A DNA stretch of 64,000 nucleotides from TMED27 sp041397865. GTDB taxonomy: Bacteria; Pseudomonadota; Alphaproteobacteria; Micavibrionales; Micavibrionaceae. A program made the position numbers and the translations under genes. The notes under the pieces were generated by a model. It saw only the letters and a list, made by a program, of their open reading frames with translations, made no database searches and had not been told where the DNA came from. Position 1 is the first letter of the stretch, and each line of letters starts with the position of its first letter. The stretch is taken from contig JAWKVT010000001.1 in the NCBI GenBank assembly GCA_041397865.1, forward strand, positions 1,240,001 through 1,304,000, read 5' to 3'. Shown here one piece after another: positions 45,701-50,671 of this stretch.

Positions 45701-46370
45701 CCGTCAAATCCCTGTTAATCGAAGCTTCACTAACCCCGACCGGTGTCCATAAACCACCAGATCCGCTAATGGCCTGATCGTATGTCATGGAAACAACAAT
45801 ATCGTCGCCGCCGCCGCCATCCGGCTCCACATAATCATTCACACCCGCATTATCGGCCACACAGCTTGTCTGGAATACGCCATCCGGCCCCGCAGACATA
45901 ACCGCAATGGCAATATTGTTGGTGTTGGAATTCCCGGCCAGAACAGTGCCGCAACCGCTATAATCCGCAGCTACGCCGCCATGGTCCCATGCACAATAAC
46001 CGTACGCATTCCCCCACGGGTCGTTCTGCGCCGCGCCGACGGAAGGCAAAATCCCGCCACCGGTTGGCCCCGCACCCGCAGGCGGCGGACCTTCCGTATA
46101 GCCGTCGGCAACGCCGGCTTCACAAGTAACCTCAAGGGCATCATCATCAGACGCCACAAGCACAAGGCTCGCCGCAACCCGCAACTCGGCCTTGGCCTGC
46201 TCCCGCCGGTTAACTTCAACCATCGTCGAAAGCGGACCGCGCATAGTCGCCATAATGCCAGCCCCCAGAATGCCAACGATCGCAACAGCGCCAAATAATG
46301 TGAAAAATACGTTCCCGGTTTCTCCGCGTCTCCTGCGCGAATAAATACCATATTCTATGTCTTCATCCAC
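33759..46370 (-). CDS. Giant tail-fibre-like surface protein with pseudopilin-like N-terminus and S74 chaperone
   Basis: 4203 residues. After a basic patch (SRRRR) comes a membrane helix (about 21-43). Then there is a pseudopilin-like domain (DPWGNAYGYCAWDHG, later SAGPDGVF and GDDIVV), about 60-205. Residues about 220-1000 are phage-tail-fibre-like repeats (GTVQVTGAVDFDDALDVATT style). Eight tandem modules with YadA-head-like S[VFM]A[MF]G runs fill about 1040-3650. Near 4040 is the S74 intramolecular chaperone (SDKRLKTDI), then a coiled coil and a C-terminal membrane helix with basic end. S74 domains fold trimeric fibres and cut themselves off at the SD. Likely a long trimeric adhesin fibre. 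No frameshift is visible over 12.6 kb. Confidence 0.85.
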   Translation of the reverse strand: MDEDIEYGIYSRRRRGETGNVFFTLFGAVAIVGILGAGIMATMRGPLSTMVEVNRREQAKAELRVAASLVLVASDDDALEVTCEAGVADGYTEGPPPAGAGPTGGGILPSVGAAQNDPWGNAYGYCAWDHGGVAADYSGCGTVLAGNSNTNNIAIAVMSAGPDGVFQTSCVADNAGVNDYVEPDGGGGDDIVVSMTYDQAISGSGGLWTPVGVSEASINRDLTVTGTGTSTFSGGASFADVLAANAGMSLPDDTALPTCNAANDRVLRINESTAVPQIEICVNGTGWVSAGSLWTLVGSDLFYNSGEVGIGMNNPNNTLDVVGTVQVTGAVDFDDALDVATTLNVGGATTLSTTLGVTGTSTFGNDVIITGGATGGATDALTVRDSSLSVIFTVQNDGMVGINNAAPNDQLDVNGAIDTTSYYKLDGSIVLNGDGTTPGTILLGNAAGAGVTGDNNTVLGGGAGGTLTSGTGNILIGQGVDTPLATTSDFINIGDLILGDMANNRVGIGFTSSSAYSSFNDTLEVNGTADISDDLNVTDALTVGGLSDFGDNVTITGDTADGSTDPLTIKDSGGSTVFTVDSDGRVDAGDYYFDSGKDLTPNGVCAAGSFNRWDGSAWVCAADTGGGGGAGGTPTLDEILTAGNDGGADQIKNIADPTLAQDAATKAYVDSQLGSLSQDRIEDTGDQNTYIDVDTDNADSNNTISMVTAGTERVLIGATGTVAVTNGATVGGALGVTGAATLTDDLIVDTNTLFVDASGNNIGVGTATPNVSALVDLTSTSAGFLAPRMSVAQRDLIGTPAAGLLIFATDAGDNGIFQFYDGTSWIDVGAGGATGAGIWQPDGTNDYIEYDDTLGGVRIGKVTGQPAPETDWYLDVAGNVVYTSGNKLGVGTPTISGALSVDVAGDVGAVQYCDENGLNCFVASDVNAGNSGKWSDGDDAGDIHYSSGNVGINTTDPDVGLDIATTDAVILPRGTSAQQPAPGVNGMIRYNSDNERFEGYQNGAWQDILTDSAIAASPDRGVQFNSGGALAAVSNFVYTTDGDLIVGSSQIDDTTTGSEDSRMYFDVSNSAFRAGSVTGAQWDFTSAGQYSAAFGRNTVASGAYSVAMGEDAAASGQGSFAVGRWGVVASGNASVAMGETLTASGNGSVAMGLWGEASGTASVAIGESAYADDYASIAIGENAVASGRNGVALGRSVNASGISSIAMGWKALAGNGTAGNGLGDGSMALGLVDDAVTITTRPQVTGIQSFGIFMGDQDGGVDLTADNTMGLFGGKMVIDPAVPATNLSADTALEVEGTFKVAYGGEACDASREGAIRYMSNTDTFEFCALTANNWETVSLGVGTLDGLSDTNIAALLDNQFLRYDSASGLWVNETVDLSGTPAGSDREIQFNSGGVFGADSNLVFSSTGDLLLTGTYTGTASVPVSGAGTRMFFDTQTAAFRAGRLLGGSAFWDNANIGTYSVAMGRDTIASGSQSFAMGGFATASGSTSFAMGSSAVASGDFSVAIGQSPIASGVSSFAMGDFSTTASGARSTARGQAVTASGINSFAIGTEVLAGDGTAGNNKGDYSFAFGLGDATGAFPQVTGTNSLGIFMGDQVGVDLTADNTMGLFGGKMVIDPAVPATNLSADTALEVEGTFKLAYGGEACDAAREGAIRYMSNTDTFEFCALAANDWETVSLGSGTLAALTDTNIASLLDDQFLRYDSASGKWVNETVSVADLAAPGNDREVTFNSNGTLSTETNFVYTADGDLIVGSTQIDDTTTGSEDSRMYFDVSNSAFRAGSVNGNQWDFTSAGQYSAAFGRNTVASGANSMAFGFGSVASGSSSMAIGQASTASAVRSVAMGWGTTASGDSSTAMGQFSVASGEGSTAMGGGTASGYFSAAIGGQSPEARGNNSIALGRNSVSSGADSVAIGRDVIAGDGTADTSSPYSSAGDGSMAIGLMDDAVTITTKPQVTGLQSLGIFMGDQDGGVDLTADNTMGLFGGKMVIDPAVPAANLSADTALEVEGTFKLAYGGEACDAAREGAIRYMSNTDTFEFCALTANDWETVSLGSGTLAALTDTNIASLADDQFLRYDSASGKWVNETVDLSGTPAGSDREIQFNSGGVFGADSNLVFSSTGDFLLSGTHTGTASVPVSGAGTRMFFDTQKSAFRAGYVNGTQWDNGNIGSYSTAMGASNIASYNYAVALGSSNTSSGSASIALGSFNTATGSGASGATAIGYNNYSMGDGSMALGANNSVTNHAGFAIGTRNNADGGNMALGFHADVTGSGSIAIGATYTSPATDPVISGAQSFGVFMGSHDGVDFSAANTAGFFGGKMVIDPAVPAANLSADTALEVEGTFKLAYGGEACDASREGSIRYMSNTDTFEFCALTANDWETVSLGSGTLAALTDTNIASLADDQFLRYDSASGLWVNETVTVADLAAPGSDREITFNSGGNLDANANFVYTSTGDLLLSGTHAFAASVPINGAGTRMFFDVGASAFRVGAVTGTQWDNTNVGEYSTAFGSDNIASGYGSTVAGSSSTASGSSSVAMGESAIASGYATVALGFGVESSGSYGVALGNKVISGNGTSGSGFGDGSMAIGLIDAIITTKPQVTGDQSLGIFMGDQDGGVDLTADNTMGLFGGQMVIDPAVPATNLSADTALEVEGTFKLAYGGEACDASREGSIRYMSNTDTFEFCAFTANDWETVGLGSGTLAALTDTNIASLADDQFLRYDSASGKWVNETLTVADLAAPGNDREIIFNSGGALTGDSNFKLMADGDLLLTGTHTGTASVPVSGAGTRMFFDTQTSAFRAGRVGNADWDNAKIGIYSVAMGDTTEATGNQSTAFGSQTIASGSGSTAMGNQTWATGSASFSVGNGTKALGTESVAAGIGTEASGIRSIALGSSVIAGNGTTLNGLGDGSMALGLIDNAVTITTKPQVTGIQSMGIFMGDQDGGVVLADQNTMGLFGGKMVIDPKVPATNLSADTALEVEGTFKLAYGGEACDASREGSIRYDSSADTFSFCALAANDWETVGLGSGTLAALTDTNIASLADNQFLRYDSASGKWVNETITVADLAAPGNDREIIFNSGGALAGDSNFKLMTDGDLLLSGTHTGTASVPVSGAGTRMFFDTQMSAFRAGYVSGAQWDNASIGNYSTAIGQDTIASGAHSFAAGIGNNATGSVSAAFGQGNDATGVRSFATGQWNTASGQRSAAFGHNNIASGDNSFVLGRQVRSTGISSVGFGLITGDPSVTLPVVSASQSFGIFMGDQGGVDLSAANTMGLFGGKMVIDPAVPATQLTARGVLDLGAATDAIVLPAGTTAQQPAAVNGMLRYNTDNGKFEGYQAGAWQDILTSAVAGGAAAPDRGIQFNSGGDFAADAKFTYTVDGDLIVGSTQIDDTTTGSEDSRMYFDVSNSAFRAGGVIGNQWDFTSSGQYSAAFGFNTEASGIYSFAAGVGAQARAQAGTAIGFNTYVDGVNSFAGGFTSNAAGGNSFAFGNNAAASGTTSFALGNSSTAAGGNSIALGNQPRASGENSIAIGSQVWAGNGTAGNGLGDGSMALGLVDNAVFIVTKPQVTGIQSFGIFMGDQDGGVVLADQNTMGLFGGQMIIDPAVPATQMTARGVLDLGAATDALVLPAGTTGEQPGSPVQGMIRYNTTLDTFEGYVDDGSPGWEDLLGGGGGGGTPAGADRQIQFNSSGSFGADTNFVYTAAGQFGIGTASPATDLDSDGTLKIAYDGESCDASLEGAIRYDSSTNSFSFCALAANDWETISLGAGTLAALSDTNIASLADDQFLRYDSASGKWVNETVSLGGGGSSKWSDGTDAGDIYYSSGFVGIGTTDPDVPLQIHGANADTEYLASMQINFQHAEYLQMKNASGTKVIDFWSSWNQPYFDMKDAAGASRVQMTTGGAAGPNISATTSVSKTDGTDSMGFGLRIGYPNNMENGIAFGDGTASSLPSSAITGYDTNPLAFSNHGGLRLKTGDGYNPVTRMQIDPNGTVRFSSTGAIVLPIGTAAQRPATPEDGMMRYKTDGTVGFEVREAGAWVAMGAAASDKRLKTDIAPLDGKDILDRLAQVDTYSYAMKNDDSKRTQYGVLAQELQAVFPELVDGVPDDPDNMMSVRYMNFIAPLIEATKELKSENETLKTELAALKDGQAGIQNAVADLNKQVELLNKAAGQKVDKASMAPSLPGWVYLLLGGLGTLCAMLVFTGRVARSRVD
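35500..43330 (-). repeat. Eight tandem 0.8-1.1 kb modules inside the giant gene
   Basis: The landmark M[FY]FD...SAFR[AV]G recurs near 43190, 42072, 41063, 39945, 38947, 38018, 37034 and 36190. Each module also has a GTLAALTDTNIASL-type opening, a variable run of S-[VIFM]-A-[MLF]-G repeats, and most have MGLFGG[KQ]MVIDP...LEVEGTF. The linkers are nearly identical in DNA while the S-A-x-G runs differ, suggesting expansion or exchange by recombination. Confidence 0.85.
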
Positions 46371-46591
46371 TGGTAAAAGCCCCCAAGCCCCAGATTTTCA
46401 ACCGATCAAAATGTAAAATTGTTCACTTATAAGTATGAAGGAAAGAAGTTACTAAATCCTTATTAATTCCCTGAAAACAAGGAGGAATGTTGGGGATAGG
46501 CACAACTTATTCCATAACAGATCAGGCGAATCGAAAACACGTACACCTTATAAATTTTGTCAATCGGTATAAAAGCCGCGAATCGAGAATC

Positions 46592-47995
46592 TCAAGACTC
46601 TGTGGAAAAAAGGCCGAACTGCTCTAAAACAGCACTCTGACGCGCCGTGAGCGCCTTTTCGTCAAAACTTTCAATAAGTTCATTAAACAACCGATACCAG
46701 TTCACCTCGGCGTTCAAATGAATAAAAACAGACCCCAGCCCCAAAGCCGCGCGATCCATAAAAACAAACTCCTGCGGCACAGAAATGCCACCGCGTTCCT
46801 TGCTTAACTCCCGCAAGCGCGCATGCACTTTTTCCGCCGTTTCACGCCCGTAAACCGCGCCATCCGCATGGCCGATCGGACGCACCTTATCCTCCATAAT
46901 CGGGCCGTAAAGAAACCCCGCCCAGACATTAAGCGTCTCAACCTGCTCCTTGCTTAAATCCTTAAACCCCCAGGTTTCATAAGCATGCACAGCCAATGCA
47001 TTATCATTTGTTATCAAAGCTTTATACAAATCAATCACCCCGCGAACAAAGCTTGGCGGAAAAACGCGGATACAGCCGAAATCAAGAAGGTTAATGCTCA
47101 AATCCTTGCGTACCGTATAATTACCAAGATGCGGGTCGCCGTGGATAATGCCGTAATAATAGAGCGGGACATACCACGCACGAAACATATTCAGGGCGAT
47201 TTCATTGCGCACCTCCGCAGGCGCATCCTTAAAGCTCAAAATCTTTTCACCCTCCAGCCACGTAGAGGTAAGCAACCGGTCGCTACAAAGTGAATCAACG
47301 ACCTCCGGCACATGTACGCCGCGTTCATCGCACAATATATGGCGATACATTTTGGTCGCTTTGGCCTCACGGGTATAATCCAGTTCTTCACGCAAACGCT
47401 CCGATAATTCGGCATGGATATGCTCCGTACGTATAGCCTTGTCGTAGCGTTCGTAAATGCCAAAAATGATTTTGAGTTGATTGAGATCAGCATCAATTGC
47501 ACTTTGCATATCTGGATATTGAAGCTTACAGGCAAGCTGTACGTCTTCACCGCTTACAGACTGTATTTTTAATTGGCTATTATCGGCTAAAGCTTTGTGA
47601 ACCTGACCTAAACTAGCCGCAGCCGCAGCCTCTTTATCAAAACGTACAAAACGTTTTTCCCAGTCCGGACCCAGCTCCGCCCTCATCCGCCTGCGAACAA
47701 ACGGCCAACCCATAGGCGGAGCGTCGGATTGAAGCTGACGGAGTTCTTCGGCGTATTCGGACGGCAATGCTTCGGGGATTGTGGCCAGAATTTGGCCGAC
47801 TTTCATCAACGGGCCTTTGAGGTTTCCAAGCGCGAGCGTAAGAGCTTTCGCATGCTCTTCGCGCTCAATCTTCAACCCCAGAAATTTCTCCCCCGCCAGC
47901 CTACCCGCCAACCCGGCCATCGTGCCCGAAACACGGCCATACCGCACAAGACGCTTGCCGACAGTATTTTCTCTAAAAGAAGCCTTTTCATCCAT
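46592..47995 (-). CDS. AarF/ABC1/UbiB-family kinase-like protein
   Basis: 467 residues. It carries the family's KxGQ motif (MKVGQILATIPEALPSEYAE, near residue 62), the Ala-rich loop AAAAASLGQVH, then HGDPHLGNY and LDFGCIR (catalytic loop and metal Asp). Family members are ATPases required for ubiquinone synthesis; coq9 lies about 1 kb away. A 15-residue insert, KALADNSQLKIQSVS, sits directly after GQVH, where relatives have a short turn; the same peptide occurs in HemC. No membrane helices at the C-terminus, so it is closer to the ABC1 group than to classical UbiB. Confidence 0.85.
   Translation of the reverse strand: MDEKASFRENTVGKRLVRYGRVSGTMAGLAGRLAGEKFLGLKIEREEHAKALTLALGNLKGPLMKVGQILATIPEALPSEYAEELRQLQSDAPPMGWPFVRRRMRAELGPDWEKRFVRFDKEAAAAASLGQVHKALADNSQLKIQSVSGEDVQLACKLQYPDMQSAIDADLNQLKIIFGIYERYDKAIRTEHIHAELSERLREELDYTREAKATKMYRHILCDERGVHVPEVVDSLCSDRLLTSTWLEGEKILSFKDAPAEVRNEIALNMFRAWYVPLYYYGIIHGDPHLGNYTVRKDLSINLLDFGCIRVFPPSFVRGVIDLYKALITNDNALAVHAYETWGFKDLSKEQVETLNVWAGFLYGPIMEDKVRPIGHADGAVYGRETAEKVHARLRELSKERGGISVPQEFVFMDRAALGLGSVFIHLNAEVNWYRLFNELIESFDEKALTARQSAVLEQFGLFSTES
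47552..47596 (-). repeat. In-frame repeat segment in the UbiB-like gene (copy 1)
   Basis: 45 bases encoding KALADNSQLKIQSVS. A 20-base core, AATAGCCAATTAAAAATACA, is identical to HemC DNA at 57754-57773, in the same reading frame. The flanks also match (11 of 15 residues). The two proteins are unrelated, so this is a dispersed coding repeat. Confidence 0.75.
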
Positions 47996-48037
47996 GGAGC
48001 TAACATGGCGTTTTTGACCGGGATGTCCAGTGGAAAA

Positions 48038-48883
48038 TTACTTAGCGCACACGCATTCCCGGTCCGTTTGGACATTGTATCCCATAACGTTTGAAGGACT
48101 GTTCCAGATGGCGGCCATCAAATCGCGGATTTTAATGTCAAACATACTATAGTCTTCCGGCACGTTTTTCAGCATGGAGATAGCCGGGGCAACGGCTGTA
48201 TAAACTTGTTTGATTTGTTCATCGGTTGGACCTGTGTAGGCTTCAAAAACATCAAAACCGTTTGAGCCTTCGGGTAATATATTTTTTTCAGACTCTTCGC
48301 TTACAACAAAATCTGGGTTATTTGGGCTTATTATCTCGTGGGGTCTGTGGGCAATGTATCTGTTACGGATTCCGTGATGTTCTGCTATTTTTGTTATTTC
48401 GTAGAATTCCCAGCCATAAGCTTCTGTAATATCATCATGTGACATTCCGAGTTCTTTACCTAACAGCCACATTATAACACGCCGTTCATTTTCTTTTTTT
48501 AAGTGTTTCCTCGTAAAAGAATTTATTTGAGATATAAAATTTTCTAATGTGAAGTATCTATCAGGAGGGTCGTAATACATTACAAGATTTTCCATAGCGT
48601 CGGCGTATATTTCTGCCTCATAAGTACCTTGATAATGTTTTAGAAAATCTCGCTTAGGGTATAGGATTAGGGCCATACCTAATTTTAAATGCATGGCATC
48701 GTGGCGATTTGGCACAACGGTGTGGACGCTCCAGTTTTTTCTAGAATATCTGATGCCTTCGATCAGCGTCATGTCTTCGATCAGCATTTGGCTGATTTCG
48801 CCTTTATAGCCCAGCTTAACTGGCCCTTCCACCGCTACTGGAAAGGACTGATCGGAAAGGCTCAATGCGGTCTGTATGCTCAT
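48038..48883 (-). CDS. Hypothetical protein
   Basis: About 281 residues from ATG 48883; upstream in-frame starts at 48913 and 48934 are possible and none has a clear ribosome site. No membrane segment. The sequence has an SFPVAVEGPVKLGYKGEISQ opening, a possible histidine/charged cluster (KIAEHHGIRNRYIAHRPHEI) and an end rich in D and N. Family not recognised. It shares the strand with the ubiB-like gene 42 bases downstream, so the two may be co-transcribed, and is divergent from coq9. Confidence 0.65.
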   Translation of the reverse strand: MSIQTALSLSDQSFPVAVEGPVKLGYKGEISQMLIEDMTLIEGIRYSRKNWSVHTVVPNRHDAMHLKLGMALILYPKRDFLKHYQGTYEAEIYADAMENLVMYYDPPDRYFTLENFISQINSFTRKHLKKENERRVIMWLLGKELGMSHDDITEAYGWEFYEITKIAEHHGIRNRYIAHRPHEIISPNNPDFVVSEESEKNILPEGSNGFDVFEAYTGPTDEQIKQVYTAVAPAISMLKNVPEDYSMFDIKIRDLMAAIWNSPSNVMGYNVQTDRECVCAK

Positions 48884-48978
48884 AACGCGGCAATATAGGC
48901 CTACAATTTTCATAATGCAATATTTTTGTGGCATGATTTTTACTGGAAAATCTGAAAGAAAATGACAATACTGCCTGT

Positions 48979-49575
48979 ATGAACAAAAAAGACGTACAGG
49001 CCCTGCGCGACCAGATCCTTCTCACGGCCCTGCCGCAAGTAACTTTCGACGGCTGGACATGGGAAACCATTGAGCGCGCCGCGCAGGAAGCCGGACACAC
49101 ACCCTCTATGGCGCGGGCGGTATTTCCCGATCGGATAAAAGATGTTCTGAACACTTTTGCCGATCTGGCCGACAGGGAAATGCTTGCCGCCCTCGAAACC
49201 ACAAAAATCGAGGACCTGCGCATCCGCGATCGCATCACCGCCGCATTGCTCGCGCGCTATGTCTGGCTCACCCCGCACAAAGAAGCTCTGCGCCAAAGCT
49301 TACAGTTCTGGGCGTTCCCCACGCGCAAACCGCGCGGTGCAAAAATTGTCTGGCGAACCGCAGACCGGATATGGAACTGGGCAGGTGACACCGCAACAGA
49401 TTATAATCACTATACCAAACGCGGCCTGCTCAGCGGAATAATCGTTTCAACCACGCTTGTGTGGCTAAATGACGCCTCAGAAAATATGGACAAGACAAAA
49501 GCCTTTCTGGACAGACGTATCGAAAATGTGATGCAATTAGGTAAGGTAATAAACAAGGTTAAAAAGGCTTCATGA
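48979..49575 (+). CDS. COQ9-family ubiquinone biosynthesis protein
   Basis: 198 residues. The N-terminal part (DQILLTALPQVTFDGWTWET, then IERAAQEAGHTPSMARAVFP) is a TetR-like helix-turn-helix-derived fold. The C-terminal COQ9 domain follows (ALLARYVWLTPHKEALRQSL, then ADRIWNWAGDTATDYNHYTK and GIIVSTTLVWLNDASE). COQ9 binds lipid and presents quinone intermediates to the hydroxylases; alphaproteobacterial homologues are common. The stop overlaps the next start by 4 bases (49572-49575). Confidence 0.9.
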   Translation: MNKKDVQALRDQILLTALPQVTFDGWTWETIERAAQEAGHTPSMARAVFPDRIKDVLNTFADLADREMLAALETTKIEDLRIRDRITAALLARYVWLTPHKEALRQSLQFWAFPTRKPRGAKIVWRTADRIWNWAGDTATDYNHYTKRGLLSGIIVSTTLVWLNDASENMDKTKAFLDRRIENVMQLGKVINKVKKAS

Positions 49576-50234
49576 CAATTCGTTTTCTTTTAATCCCACT
49601 ATTTTGCGCCGCTCTAGCTATCCCCCTAAGTCCCGCACATGCAGGCCTTCTCGAATTTTTCTTCCCCTCGCTTCGCGACACAACAAACATCCCCGCCGAA
49701 ACCTTGCAGGCGCCCTTTGCCGATCCGGCGGAAAACACAGAAACAAACAAACCGAAAAACACCAATCCGGACTCGATAGTCCCGTTAAAATATGCCCACC
49801 GTTCTACGGAAGAAATCACACAATGGACGGAAACCGTCGTTTCAAACGTCATGAGTTTCGACAAAAAGCACCTCGCCAAACTAGAATCCTCAAAACTGTA
49901 TTATAATCAGAACGGATGGGCCCAATACGAATCCTTCATAGAAGAAAAAAAGATTCTGGCCGTTCTCCAATCCGGAAAATACGACATAAACAGCTATGTC
50001 AGCGAAACGCCGCTCCTGCTGAACGAAGGCGCCGTCAACGACCGCTACCGCTGGCTTTATGAAGTTCCCGTCATGATAAGCTACATACCGCGCGGAACAA
50101 AAGACTACAAAAAAATTCAGCCACAGAGCCGGAACATACTTCTGCGAATTCAGGTTGGCCGCGCCGCTGAAGCAAAAAATGATATGGGCGTACAGATTGA
50201 AAGCTGGAACGGAAAAGTTCAGAAGCAAAAATAA
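49572..50234 (+). CDS. Secreted DotI/IcmL-like protein
   Basis: 220 residues with a signal peptide (MTIRFLLIPLFCAALAIPLS, then PAHAG). The mature part has a Pro/Asn-rich linker and then TQWTETVVSNVMSFDKKHLA, LYYNQNGWAQYESFIEEKKI, and YRWLYEVPVMISYIPRG. These match the periplasmic domain of DotI/IcmL/TraM-like proteins (helix, then YF-x-x-x-GW, then W-x-x-x-(V/I)-P). No type IV secretion genes lie nearby, so it is an orphan or a relative with another role. The call rests on motif resemblance only. Confidence 0.6.
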   Translation: MTIRFLLIPLFCAALAIPLSPAHAGLLEFFFPSLRDTTNIPAETLQAPFADPAENTETNKPKNTNPDSIVPLKYAHRSTEEITQWTETVVSNVMSFDKKHLAKLESSKLYYNQNGWAQYESFIEEKKILAVLQSGKYDINSYVSETPLLLNEGAVNDRYRWLYEVPVMISYIPRGTKDYKKIQPQSRNILLRIQVGRAAEAKNDMGVQIESWNGKVQKQK

Positions 50235-50327
50235 AAAACAGCCTTCACGCTTTACAGCGTCGCGCAGTCTTCTACAATTCATACATTCGAATCAACAAAA
50301 CGTCTCAAAATGAAGGAGTACACGCCC

Positions 50328-50663
50328 ATGTCCGATGCTGCTGTTGCCATGGATTATGAACCTGAAAAAACCGAAGAAGATGAAACCGGAACACAAAGCG
50401 GCAGCGCGGAAGGCGAAGCCAGAGATGTAGGCGGGGTCGCCGGGCAGCGCCTGCGCTCATTCATTGACCGGATCGAGCGCCTAGAAGAAGAAAAAGCGCA
50501 TCTGGCCGAAGACATCAAAGAAACTTACGCCGAAGCCAAAGGCGTCGGGTTCGACACCAAAACCATACGCAAAATCATCTCCCTGCGCAAAATGGATGCG
50601 GAAAAACGCCGCGAAAGCGAGGAACTCCTTGATCTGTATAAATCCGCAATCGGCATGCTTTAA
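50328..50663 (+). CDS. gapR: GapR-like nucleoid protein (DUF2312)
   Basis: 111 residues from ATG 50328, which has AAGGAG 11 bases upstream; ATG 50310 lies before that site. The conserved domain reads GQRLRSFIDRIERLEEEKAH, then LAEDIKETYAEAKGVGFDTK, TIRKIISLRKMD and LLDLYKSAIGML, almost the family consensus. GapR binds overtwisted, AT-rich DNA ahead of polymerases and is a hallmark of Alphaproteobacteria. The N-terminal 35 residues are acidic and low-complexity (EPEKTEEDETGTQSGSAEGE). Confidence 0.93.
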   Translation: MSDAAVAMDYEPEKTEEDETGTQSGSAEGEARDVGGVAGQRLRSFIDRIERLEEEKAHLAEDIKETYAEAKGVGFDTKTIRKIISLRKMDAEKRRESEELLDLYKSAIGML

Positions 50664-50671
50664 CCCTTTGC

